Source: Mycobacterium sp. 1100029.7 (lineage in GTDB: Bacteria; Actinomycetota; Actinomycetes; Mycobacteriales; Mycobacteriaceae). From it: 64,000 nucleotides of DNA. The position numbers were made by a program, and so were the translations under genes. The notes under the pieces were generated by a model. The model saw only the letters and a program-made list of their open reading frames with translations, was not told the origin of the DNA and made no database searches. Numbering within the stretch: the first letter of the stretch is position 1; each line of letters begins with the position of its first letter. The stretch covers positions 124,001 to 188,000 of the forward strand of contig NZ_LZSC01000028.1 in NCBI RefSeq assembly GCF_001665235.1, written 5' to 3'. Shown here in pieces: positions 56,620-64,000 of this stretch.

Positions 56620-57809
56620 GGCGTCGCCTCGAGTTCGATGTCGAAGGTGTCCAAATATTCGGCGAAGACGGGCTCGAGTTGTTCGACGGTCAGGCCGAAT
56701 TCGTCGAGGCGGTAGGCGTTGAGGGCGAACCGGTCCTGTGGGTGCTCGGCAAGCCAATTGCGCATCCGCCCTTCGGCTTCGGCGGTCAACGGGTCACCGG
56801 CCCACTCGTAGATGCGGCGCATCACGTCCATCGGGTCGCGCATCATCTCGTGGTAGTACATGTGGAAGAAGCGGTCGTCGCCGATGCGGTCCCGGGCCCG
56901 CAGCGGCCGGTCTACGTGATAACGCATCTGCCACATCGCATTTCGGCCCATCTCATGCAGGTCGATGGCTTCGGGCTGGTGTGTCATCCCCTTGGGTAGC
57001 TTCCACAGATTACCCAGCGATCCGGTTGCCTTGTAGGGGTCGCGGTGCGCCCACACCAGCCGGGCGTCGGGAAAGACCTTCAGCAGCGCTTCGATGTGTA
57101 CCGAGTGCGACGGCATCTTGAGGCTCCAGGCGCCCGGCGCGGTCGACTGCAGCACCTGCAGATAGCGCTTCTGATATTCGTAGGTGCTGGTCATGTCGGT
57201 CTCGTCGAACAGCCACTCGCTGTAGCGCGAACTCGACAGGAACGAATCCCAGGACAGTCCCTTGAAATCCTGGTTGTGGATGAACATGTCCTCGGTGGGG
57301 CCGTCGGCGTCTTCCCAGTGCGGCAGCGCCACTTTCGCCTGCATGACCATGTCAAGGATCTTGCGTTGCTCGTCCAGCAGTGCCAGGCACCGCGGATCGG
57401 TGCGCAACGTCTCGGTGGGGGCCGGGGGTATCGGGTCGACGCACTGCCAGTGCAGCAGCGAGCGTCGCGCCGGGTCCTGGTCCAGCAGGTAGCTGATGAC
57501 GGTGGTGCCGGTGCGCGGCATGCCGAGCACGATCAGCGGTCGCTCGACGGGCGCGTCGAGAACCTCGGGGTGTGACTGGATGTAGTCGTGGACCCGCAGG
57601 CGGCGGCCCAATGCGTCGGTGACGTCGCCGAGGATGCGCTCGCGACCGAATTGGGTGAACGCCGGTGAATTGTTGACATCGTCGAGGATCAGCTGCAGTC
57701 CGTCACGCCAAGAGTCCGAGTCGATTTCGGAGAGGCCGGTGCGTCGCGCTGCCAGCTCGAGGACGTCGTCGGCGGTGGCGAGGTTGGCTAATTCATTGAG
57801 ATCGCTCAT
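56616..57809 (-). CDS. Sulfotransferase (PAPS-dependent, Stf-like)
   Basis: 397 residues. PAPS 5'-phosphosulfate loop LGMPRTGTTVISYLL, an FLSSSRYSEW core and AHRDPYKATGSLGNLW (3'-phosphate loop). Transfers sulfate from PAPS to a hydroxyl or amine of a small molecule or lipid. Two bases after the SDR stop; substrate unknown. Confidence 0.9.
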   Translation of the reverse strand: MSDLNELANLATADDVLELAARRTGLSEIDSDSWRDGLQLILDDVNNSPAFTQFGRERILGDVTDALGRRLRVHDYIQSHPEVLDAPVERPLIVLGMPRTGTTVISYLLDQDPARRSLLHWQCVDPIPPAPTETLRTDPRCLALLDEQRKILDMVMQAKVALPHWEDADGPTEDMFIHNQDFKGLSWDSFLSSSRYSEWLFDETDMTSTYEYQKRYLQVLQSTAPGAWSLKMPSHSVHIEALLKVFPDARLVWAHRDPYKATGSLGNLWKLPKGMTHQPEAIDLHEMGRNAMWQMRYHVDRPLRARDRIGDDRFFHMYYHEMMRDPMDVMRRIYEWAGDPLTAEAEGRMRNWLAEHPQDRFALNAYRLDEFGLTVEQLEPVFAEYLDTFDIELEATP

Positions 57810-57811
57810 GG

Positions 57812-58561
57812 TCAGACCGTCAGGTATCCGCCGTCGACAGCGATGGTGCTGCCGGTGATGTACGAGGCGGCGTCGGTACACAAGAACAGCGCGGCGCCGG
57901 CGCAGTCCTGCGGTGTTCCGGGCCGGCCCAGTGGGGTGTGGAATCCGATTTCGACGTCCATGATTTCGGGAATCCCCATGGCAGGATGCGTCATTCGGGT
58001 GTCGATCAGTCCGGGGGCGACGGCGTTGACACGGATTCCGTCGGTGGCCCAGCGACGAGACAGGTTCATCGTCAACGCGATCAGGCCCATCTTCGAGGAG
58101 GCGTATCCCGGGACGAAGACCGCCGAGCGGAACGCCGACATCGAGACCACGCTGACCACGCTGGCCCCACCGGGTGCCTTGCTCGCCTTCAGGAGTTCGT
58201 AGCAACGCATCGTTAACCGCATGGGCCCCAACATGTTCTGTGTGACCGAGGCGACGTAGCCATCCGGGTCGTATTCATCGCCGGCGGGGTACGGACCACC
58301 GGCATTGTTGATCAAGATGTCCAACCCGCTCAGCGAACCCGCCAGGGCGTCGACGGCGTCGGGATCCTGGATCTGGCATTGGCGATAGGTGAAGGCGGTC
58401 AGGTCCGTCTCGGGATAGTCGGCGGTCGAGCCGCGGGTCCCGGTCACCGTGACGGCCGCGCCCGCCTTCGCGAATCCGGCGGCGATCGCGTTACCGATGC
58501 CGCTGGTGCCTCCGGTCACCAGCACCTGCGTGCCGGTGAAGTCGAAGCTGATGGAGTTCAT
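57812..58561 (-). CDS. Short-chain dehydrogenase (classical SDR)
   Basis: 249 residues: TGGTSGIG, NNAGGPYPAG, a serine in VVSMSAFRS, GYASSKMG (Tyr-x-x-x-Lys) and a VNAVAPGLIDTRM tail. Alcohol/keto interconversion. ATG overlaps the MBL gene's stop (ATGA). Confidence 0.92.
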   Translation of the reverse strand: MNSISFDFTGTQVLVTGGTSGIGNAIAAGFAKAGAAVTVTGTRGSTADYPETDLTAFTYRQCQIQDPDAVDALAGSLSGLDILINNAGGPYPAGDEYDPDGYVASVTQNMLGPMRLTMRCYELLKASKAPGGASVVSVVSMSAFRSAVFVPGYASSKMGLIALTMNLSRRWATDGIRVNAVAPGLIDTRMTHPAMGIPEIMDVEIGFHTPLGRPGTPQDCAGAALFLCTDAASYITGSTIAVDGGYLTV

Positions 58562-59811
58562 CCCGATGCCCTCAATTCGTTGATCGATTTGGTGAGCCAC
58601 GCTTTTTCCCAGAAGTTTTCGCTGTCGGTGAGCAGCGCCTCGTGCGCGTCGGCGGCCACCGCGCGCGCCACGGCATGTGCGGGATCGGCGGTGCGGATCA
58701 GGTCGGTGAGATGGATGGCCTGCAGTGGTCGCCCGCCCTCGACGTGGGCGCGGGCCGCCGCGGCCAGGGCATCGGCGCCGGCGGCGTTGACCACATCGGC
58801 CGCAACGGAATCCGCTGCGACGCCGTAGAGTTCGGTGGTCGAGCGATGCCGGAACCATCCGGTGTACATCTCCCAGATGGCCCGCACGTTCCACGCGGTC
58901 TTGCCGTAGCCCTCACCGATGTCGAGGTGGTCGGGCACCCGCACCTCGCGCATCGCGGTGTGGATGTCGGCGCCGGAGTTCATCAACTCGGCGGTGCGAT
59001 CGTGCACGGCCTGCATCGCGTCACGCATCGCGGTGACTTCCTCGGTGATGCGATCGGCGCCCTCGATCGGGGCGAAGTGGCCGGTGATCAGCCGCTGCGG
59101 CCGGTAAGCCAGCACGGTGTTCAGCGATTCGATGTAGAGGATCGGGTCGCGGTACCGGTCGCCGCGGATCGTCATCAAATTGGGCACATGACCGAGGAGC
59201 GGGCCGAAGAGGTTGCCGGTGAACAGGATTCGATCCTCGGGCAGCCACACCACCAGTGCGTCGGTGGTTTCGCCACCCGGTGTCCAGGCCAGCTCGAAGG
59301 TCCGTCCGCCGACGGTCAATTCGTGGTTGCGGTCGAACGTCGTCGTCGGCTCCGGAAAGGAGAAATCAATCGTGGCCGGGTCGATGGTCTTGAAGTGCTC
59401 GAGGACGGCGTCGGAGAACTTCTGGAACGCGAACGACGTCTTGGGCACCCGATAGCCCATCAGCAGTGTGTTGTCGTCGCGCCAGTACCGGTAGTTGCGG
59501 TGCATGATCACCTCCGTTTCCGGAGTGCCCTGCTCGCGAAGCGTGTTCACCCCGCCCCAATGGTCGGCGTGGCCTTGGGTGACGACGATGGCCCGCGTCG
59601 GGCCGGCGACGTCGGCAAAGGCCTTGCGGTGCAGTGGGCCCTCGAACACCAATCCGGAGTTGACCAGTACCCGGCCGTCGTCGGTGCCGATTGCATAGGA
59701 GTTGGAGACCCCGGGCGACATCCAGATGTCATTGCCCAGCGGAGTCGCAGGAGTGTCGGTCGCTGCCGCCAGATCGGCGGCCCCGGGACGCTCCCGGTGA
59801 ATCCCAGGCAT
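58558..59811 (-). CDS. MBL-fold protein with alkyl-sulfatase-type dimerisation region
   Basis: 417 residues. The metallo-beta-lactamase motif reads TQGHADHWGG: residue 79 is Gln where the HxHxDH consensus has the first His; His81, Asp83 and His84 remain. Later GHFAPIEG and EGYGKTAWNVRAIWEMYTGW resemble alkyl-sulfatase dimerisation. First gene of the MBL-SDR-sulfotransferase-ADH operon and divergent from the SDR-TetR pair. Could be a sulfatase, lactonase or hydrolase; the Gln change cautions against assuming sulfatase activity. Confidence 0.82.
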   Translation of the reverse strand: MPGIHRERPGAADLAAATDTPATPLGNDIWMSPGVSNSYAIGTDDGRVLVNSGLVFEGPLHRKAFADVAGPTRAIVVTQGHADHWGGVNTLREQGTPETEVIMHRNYRYWRDDNTLLMGYRVPKTSFAFQKFSDAVLEHFKTIDPATIDFSFPEPTTTFDRNHELTVGGRTFELAWTPGGETTDALVVWLPEDRILFTGNLFGPLLGHVPNLMTIRGDRYRDPILYIESLNTVLAYRPQRLITGHFAPIEGADRITEEVTAMRDAMQAVHDRTAELMNSGADIHTAMREVRVPDHLDIGEGYGKTAWNVRAIWEMYTGWFRHRSTTELYGVAADSVAADVVNAAGADALAAAARAHVEGGRPLQAIHLTDLIRTADPAHAVARAVAADAHEALLTDSENFWEKAWLTKSINELRASG

Positions 59812-59821
59812 GACTTGCGAT

Positions 59822-59839
59822 CCTCTACAGTTCTAGAGG
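59822..59839. promoter_or_regulatory. TetR operator candidate in the divergent promoter
   Basis: CCTCTA-CAGTTC-TAGAGG is a perfect 6-bp inverted repeat with a 6-base spacer, in the 42 bases between the MBL and SDR starts. It is well placed to be bound by the TetR protein encoded at 60628 and so to control both directions. Confidence 0.65.
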
Positions 59840-59853
59840 TAAAGTCAATACTC

Positions 59854-60624
59854 ATGGGGCTACGCGGGCTGGACGGACGGGTGGCGGTCGTCGTCGGTGG
59901 TGCGACCGGCATCGGCGCCGCGACCGCTGCCCGGCTCGGTGCCGAAGGCTGCCGGGTCGTCGTCGGCGACATCGCGGCCGCCGCCGCGGAACACACCGCC
60001 GCGGCCATCGTCGCGGCCGGTGGCACGGCCACACACGTCGGCTTCGACCTTGCGGATCCACCGTCGGTCGCCGGTCTGATCGATTCGGCTGCAACGACTT
60101 ACGGCTCGCTCGATGTGCTGTTCAACGTCGGCGCCGACATGAGCACGCTTCGAGCCGACAGCGATGTGGTCGATATCGACCTCGACGTGTGGGACCGGGT
60201 AATGACGGTGAACCTGCGTGGCTATGTGGCGGCCATGAAATACGCCATCCCGCGGATGCTCGCCGGCGGCGGCGGCGCGATCGTCAACATGTCCTCGGCT
60301 GCCGCGTTTCAAGGCGAGCCCGCGCGACCGGCCTACGCCGCGGCGAAAGCCGGCATCGGCGCGCTGACCCGCCATGTCGCGTCCCGGTGGGGCAAAGAAG
60401 GCATCCGCTGCAACGCGGTGGCGCCGGGCTTCACCGCTACCGAGGCGATTCGTTCCGTCCCGCAATGGCCGGACCTGCAGGCAGGTGCGCTCAAGCGCAT
60501 TCGCGGAACCCGGGTTGGCGATCCCGAGGACATCGCCGCGCTGGTCGCCTTTTTGTTGTCCGATGAAGGCGAGTGGATCAACGGTCAGGTCGTCAACATC
60601 GACGGCGGCACTGTTCTTCGGTAG
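59854..60624 (+). CDS. Short-chain dehydrogenase (FabG-like)
   Basis: 256 residues: GGATGIGAATAARLGAEG, NMSSAAAFQGEPARPAYAAA then K (Ser/Tyr/Lys triad) and IDGGTVLR. FNVGADMS replaces the usual NNAG. Divergent from the MBL operon and followed three bases later by the TetR gene. Confidence 0.92.
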   Translation: MGLRGLDGRVAVVVGGATGIGAATAARLGAEGCRVVVGDIAAAAAEHTAAAIVAAGGTATHVGFDLADPPSVAGLIDSAATTYGSLDVLFNVGADMSTLRADSDVVDIDLDVWDRVMTVNLRGYVAAMKYAIPRMLAGGGGAIVNMSSAAAFQGEPARPAYAAAKAGIGALTRHVASRWGKEGIRCNAVAPGFTATEAIRSVPQWPDLQAGALKRIRGTRVGDPEDIAALVAFLLSDEGEWINGQVVNIDGGTVLR

Positions 60625-60627
60625 ACC

Positions 60628-61245
60628 ATGGCAGCCAGCTCGCGAACCCGGAAGCGCAACGGCGACGAACGCCGGCGCGAATTGTGCGACGCCGCAATTC
60701 AGGTGCTGGCCGAGCACGGATCGCGCGGGCTGACGCACGGGCAGGTCGATCGGTGCGCGGGGGTGCCGGATGGCACCACGTCGTACTACTACCGCACCCG
60801 CGCGGCGCTGTTGCGTGGCGTCGGCGCGCGGATAGCCGAAATCGATGTCGCCAACCTGCAATCGGTGATCGACGCGCCGCTGGACCGGCTGTCGCCGTTC
60901 GCGCATTTGGCGGAGCTGACGATGATGCAGGCCGACGGACCGGGCCTGATGCTGAATCGGGCGCGGCACGAATTATTGATGGCGGCGGTGCGGGATCCCG
61001 GGCTGGCCGAGACGTCGCAGACGTTTGTGACCCGGATCAACGCGATGGCCCACGATGCGATTGCACATCTACAGCCCGGCACCGATGATCCTGCGCTGCT
61101 CGACGAGCAGACCACTGCTGTCACCACCTTCATCGCGGGTGTGTTCACCCGGCTTGCCGGCGGAGACCGCACCATCAGCAACGCCGGGCAGCTCACTCGG
61201 TTGCTGGAGGCGGTTGCCACGGCGGTGTCGCTGCAGCGGGCATAG
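60628..61245 (+). CDS. TetR-family transcriptional regulator
   Basis: 205 residues. HTH: AAIQVLAEHGSRGLTHGQVD then DRCAGVPDGTTSYYYRTRAA. Likely represses the operon pair through the palindrome upstream; the ligand may be the operon's sulfated or oxidised substrate (inference). Confidence 0.9.
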   Translation: MAASSRTRKRNGDERRRELCDAAIQVLAEHGSRGLTHGQVDRCAGVPDGTTSYYYRTRAALLRGVGARIAEIDVANLQSVIDAPLDRLSPFAHLAELTMMQADGPGLMLNRARHELLMAAVRDPGLAETSQTFVTRINAMAHDAIAHLQPGTDDPALLDEQTTAVTTFIAGVFTRLAGGDRTISNAGQLTRLLEAVATAVSLQRA

Positions 61246-61311
61246 GCGCCTGCGAAGTGGCGCCGCGAAAACCCTCATATGGCCGCCTGACACGGCTTAA
61301 CGTTGTCGCTC

Positions 61312-61548
61312 ATGAACATGAAGCGTTTTTTCGCCGGCGGTGTGCTGGCCTTCGCGGCATTGATGACGTTCGGGCTGGGTGTCAGCAACGCCGACACTAT
61401 TCAGACCGAGGGCAACTACCCCACGCGGCAGGCGTGTCAGGACGCCGGCCCCGGCGTCAAGGCCACCACGCCGGGAGGCTGGAACAACTTCTGGTGCGTC
61501 CCGGATCGCAACGTCAACGGCAACTGGAAGCTGGTTCTCAGCAACTAG
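61312..61548 (+). CDS. Small secreted protein
   Basis: 78 residues with a signal peptide (FFAGGVLAFAALMTFGLGVSNA) and a mature part with Cys in RQACQD and FWCVPD, probably one disulfide. Unknown function. ATG chosen over an upstream TTG. Its stop overlaps the convergent dehydrogenase stop by about 4 bases. Confidence 0.78.
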   Translation: MNMKRFFAGGVLAFAALMTFGLGVSNADTIQTEGNYPTRQACQDAGPGVKATTPGGWNNFWCVPDRNVNGNWKLVLSN

Positions 61549-62405
61549 TAGCTGTAGAAGCCCTCGCCGGTCTTGATGCCGAGCTTGCCGTCGTCGATGT
61601 AGGACCGTAACAGCTCGCGCACATTCTCCGGTAGCTGCGGATTCTCTGCGGCGTAGTGGTTTTCGATGTCGAGGACGACGTCGAGGCCGACCAGGTCCAT
61701 CATTTGAAACGGGCCGACCGAAACGCCCAGCGCGAGTTTGAACAGCCCGTCGATATCCTCCGGGCGGGCGACGCCCTCCGCGACGACAGCCAGCGATTCG
61801 CGTTTGATCGCGGCCCAGACGCGGTTGAAGATGAAACCCGTGCTTTCCTTGCGGACTTCGAAGGGATGGACGCCGAATTCGGGCAGCACCGTCAGCAGCG
61901 TGTCGAGCAGCGCGCGGTCGGTGTGACCATTCGACATCAGTTCGACCGCGTTGATGTCCGGTGGCATGTAGAAGTGCATGTTGCACAAACGCGTTTTGTC
62001 CCTGACCTTTTCGGACATCAGCCGCGACGGCAGGGACGACGAGTTGGTCCCGAAGATGGTGTCCGGCGGGGCCGCTTCGTCGATCTCCCCCCACAACGGG
62101 ATTTTGATGTCGAGCCTTTCCGGTACCGACTCGACGGCCAGCCACGCGTCAGCCAGCGCCTCGTCCAGCGATCCGGTGGATGTGACCACACCGGTGTCAC
62201 CAAATCCACGTTCTTCCAACACCTTTGGTAGCATTTGAGCGACGTATTGCGCGGCGTCGTCACGCTGTTCTTGGCGCCGCGCAAAGATTCGCACTGTTCC
62301 GCCGCGGCTGGCGAACATCAGGGCGATGCGGCGGCCCAGTGTGCCCGCGCCGATCACCGCGACGGGGCGATTTTGGATGTCTTCGAAGGCGTACGTGTAT
62401 GTCAC
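61545..62405 (-). CDS. 3-hydroxyacyl-CoA dehydrogenase
   Basis: 286 residues. NAD motif VAVIGAGTLGRRIALMFA, ESVPERLDIKIPLW, FGTNSSSLPS, a NMHFYMPPD region matching the usual catalytic HxFxPxx and the C-terminal GFIFNRVW helix. Beta-oxidation-type dehydrogenase lacking a fused hydratase. Confidence 0.92.
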   Translation of the reverse strand: MTYTYAFEDIQNRPVAVIGAGTLGRRIALMFASRGGTVRIFARRQEQRDDAAQYVAQMLPKVLEERGFGDTGVVTSTGSLDEALADAWLAVESVPERLDIKIPLWGEIDEAAPPDTIFGTNSSSLPSRLMSEKVRDKTRLCNMHFYMPPDINAVELMSNGHTDRALLDTLLTVLPEFGVHPFEVRKESTGFIFNRVWAAIKRESLAVVAEGVARPEDIDGLFKLALGVSVGPFQMMDLVGLDVVLDIENHYAAENPQLPENVRELLRSYIDDGKLGIKTGEGFYSY

Positions 62406-62448
62406 TTACGCATGGTAGGTCGGCGGCCGTCGACCGCCCGCGATGAAT

Positions 62449-62479
62449 CCGGGCCCCCCACCGACGGTGGAGGGCCCGG
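62449..62479. terminator. Hairpin between two minus-strand genes
   Basis: 13-bp stem (CCGGGCCCCCCAC with GTGGAGGGCCCGG, one mismatch) and a 5-base loop. No T run follows it, so it may be a weak terminator or processing signal downstream of the small membrane protein gene. Confidence 0.5.
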
Positions 62480-62499
62480 AAGCAAGTGCACCGGCTAGA

Positions 62500-62820
62500 T
62501 CAGACATCCTCGCGATGGCGGGTGCCGGACTTCGCCAGCCCACGGCTCACCATGTAGCCGACGCTGAGGATCACGACGTATAGCCATGCCTTGTCAGCCT
62601 GGAAATAGTCGGCATGGCCATCGGTGGTCTTGACGAGGAACGACGCAAGCAATACCGCGGCAGTCGCGACGATGAAAACGATGAATTCTGTTGTCCGGTA
62701 GAACGGTTTCGTCTCGACCCCGCGCCGGGCGTTGGTCCGGACGGTATGTGCATCGGCCGCCGATACGTGGGCGTTGGATGCGTCGGCGGCGCGGGCCGTC
62801 GTGGGATTGCTGGTGGTCAT
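62500..62820 (-). CDS. Two-TM hypothetical membrane protein
   Basis: 106 residues with an Ala/Thr/Asp-rich cytoplasmic N-terminus and two TM helices (FIVFIVATAAVLLASFLV, LYVVILSVGYMVSRGLA). Strong AAGGAG before the ATG. Not recognised as a named family. Confidence 0.78.
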   Translation of the reverse strand: MTTSNPTTARAADASNAHVSAADAHTVRTNARRGVETKPFYRTTEFIVFIVATAAVLLASFLVKTTDGHADYFQADKAWLYVVILSVGYMVSRGLAKSGTRHREDV

Positions 62821-63192
62821 TTGTTTCTCCTTCCGCATACGGTCGCGCAGTGGCGACCGCAGATTTTGGGCGCGTGGCATTGATCGCGGTTTTCGCAATT
62901 TGCCTAGGCATCGTCCAGGTTTGGCCGCAATGCCCAACGACGCGCTCACTGTTGAACGGCAAGTGATACCAGCGTCTTGAGTATCAACCTGTCCCGGACT
63001 ACCCCGGGAAACACCCTCGAAACATTGGCAGCCCAAAGTTTGCGGGACCCGAAGATGGGTAACGTGTCTTTTTGACCGCGCTGTTGAGCGATAAATCGCC
63101 ATAGGTTCACACTCGTTAATCCCTTGTGCCACTGTGGTTTCTGCCGTCACATCGCACGGTTTTGTGTCGGTGGGTGGCGATAGTTTCGGTGT
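62821..63192. other. Intergenic region upstream of the two-TM and DUF222 genes
   Basis: About 370 bases without a gene. GATAC-N11-GTATC at 62965-62985 is an inverted repeat that, read on the minus strand, overlaps GGTT...GGTATC, loosely like a SigF promoter. Otherwise nothing assignable. Confidence 0.45.
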
Positions 63193-64000
63193 ATGAGTAC
63201 TGGTGTTCTTGTCGACGGTGATGTCGTCACCGCGGCGTTCGACGGGTTGGATGCCGCCCTGGACACCGTGCTGGGCCTGGACACCCAGCTGCTGCACACC
63301 CGCGAACGCTTGACGGTGTTGGGCCGCTACGAGCAGGTCCGGCGACGTTTGAGCGCCGGGGAGCATCGGCTGATCAACCAGCTCGCCCACGACGCCACCC
63401 CTGGTGAGTTGGGCGGCACACTGTCCCATGCCATCGCGGATTGGACGTTGATCAGCCGCGCCGAAGCCGGCCGCCGGGTCCGCGAGGCCGCCGATTTGGG
63501 TGAGCGCCGGGCGTTGACGGGTGAGCCGTTGGAACCGGTGCTGCCCGCGACCGCTGCTGCCCAACGACAGGGCACGCTGGGCCGTGAGCATGTGGCGGTG
63601 ATCCGCCGCTTCTACCACCAACTACCCGGCTGGATCGACAGTGCGACCCGCACCGCCGCCGAAACCGATCTCGCCCGGTTGGCCACCCAGCACCGGCCCG
63701 ATCAGCTGGTCGGGTTCGCCGAACACCTCACCGACTGCCTCAACCCCGACGGCAACTTCACCGACGACGACCGCGCCCACCGCCGCGGCCTCACCCTCGG
63801 TCAACAAGGCGTTGACGGCATGACCGCGCTGCATGGCTGGTTGACCCCCGAAACCCGCGCGACCCTGGAGGCGGTGTTGGCCAAGCTGGCCGCGCCGGGC
63901 ATGTGCAACCCCGACGACCACACCCCATGCGTGGACGGCGCCCCCAGCCAGGACGCCATCGATCACGATCCCCGCAGCGCCGCGCAACGAAATCACGACG
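63193..64000 (+). CDS. DUF222 (13E12-type) protein, partial
   Basis: 269 residues in window, open at the 3' edge. DUF222 body: ATG start, then VLGLDTQLLHTRERLTVLGR, SHAIADWTLISRAEAGRRVR and GLTLGQQGVDGMTALHGWL. The family usually continues into an HNH nuclease domain and is a hallmark multi-copy gene of mycobacteria, often near mobile or repeated loci. Confidence 0.85.
   Translation, partial: MSTGVLVDGDVVTAAFDGLDAALDTVLGLDTQLLHTRERLTVLGRYEQVRRRLSAGEHRLINQLAHDATPGELGGTLSHAIADWTLISRAEAGRRVREAADLGERRALTGEPLEPVLPATAAAQRQGTLGREHVAVIRRFYHQLPGWIDSATRTAAETDLARLATQHRPDQLVGFAEHLTDCLNPDGNFTDDDRAHRRGLTLGQQGVDGMTALHGWLTPETRATLEAVLAKLAAPGMCNPDDHTPCVDGAPSQDAIDHDPRSAAQRNHD

Noticed and set aside
62821-63192. 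SigF promoter
   Set aside because: Only a loose match to the consensus; noted in the gap description but not annotated as a promoter.

Overview
High-GC DNA with long ATGA/GTGA/TTGA-overlapping operons, many GTG and TTG starts, two WhiB proteins, a mycolic-acid cyclopropane-synthase-type methyltransferase, an AdnAB helicase-nuclease, mycoredoxin, SigH/RshA, PdtaS and a DUF222 (13E12-type) protein. This is a Mycobacterium, most likely a non-tuberculous species. From about 11.2 to 52.4 kb the gene order matches, from memory, the M. tuberculosis block Rv3193c to Rv3224B. The flanks (1-11 kb and 52.4-64 kb) do not match and look accessory.

Layout. (1) 1-1.6 kb: the N-terminal two fifths of a FAD monooxygenase coupled to a truncated flavin reductase, two operator-like inverted repeats, remnants of a DUF433/PIN-like toxin-antitoxin pair, and an initiator tRNA-Met with its terminator. 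(2) 1.7-10.9 kb: an oxidative metabolism island containing a cupin, nitroreductase, two paralogous HD-domain (cyanamide-hydratase-like) proteins, two paralogous alpha/beta hydrolases, a FAD epoxidase-like monooxygenase, a cytochrome P450, a GlxA/AraC-type activator, a methyltransferase remnant and an IclR regulator. The two HD genes share a conserved upstream element. (3) 11-20 kb: UPF0182 membrane protein, PDZ/Lon-type protease, DUF2342 zincin-like protein, a frameshifted C39-like lipoprotein, an orphan cyclodehydratase/ThiF-like protein, an ABC1/UbiB kinase and whiB7 with a complete attenuator leader (uORF, hairpin, terminator). (4) 20.6-33.3 kb: DNA repair and redox block: uvrD2, mycoredoxin, a PknH-sensor-like lipoprotein, nudC, a K+ channel, adnB-adnA, lipV and an alkyltransferase-like protein. 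(5) 33-47 kb: an APH-like protein, a tandem palindromic repeat, moeZ, a secreted metalloprotease, a TetR regulator, DUF3107, an MmpS-like protein, a ferritin-like protein, rhlE, a membrane beta-propeller protein, a ParA-like ATPase, gpm2-entC-GNAT and a diacylglycerol-kinase-like lipid kinase. (6) 47-52.4 kb: whiB1 with a CRP-type site, pdtaS, a biotinyl protein, the 24-residue ribosomal protein bL37, rshA-sigH, an SDR and an intact YbaK-type deacylase. (7) 52.4-64 kb: a mycolic acid methyltransferase, an HdeD protein, a phytoene-desaturase-like flavoprotein, a four-gene overlapping operon (MBL-fold sulfatase-like, SDR, sulfotransferase, Zn-alcohol dehydrogenase) divergent from an SDR-TetR pair with a palindromic operator between them, a small secreted protein, a 3-hydroxyacyl-CoA dehydrogenase, a two-TM protein and a partial DUF222 gene.

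The best candidate for an undescribed system is the 1.7-10.9 kb island, where a GlxA-like regulator sits inside duplicated HD-hydrolase/alpha-beta-hydrolase cassettes. The second is the sulfotransferase/sulfatase-like operon at 55.6-61.2 kb. Gene identities are my reading of translations and motifs; no database search was run.
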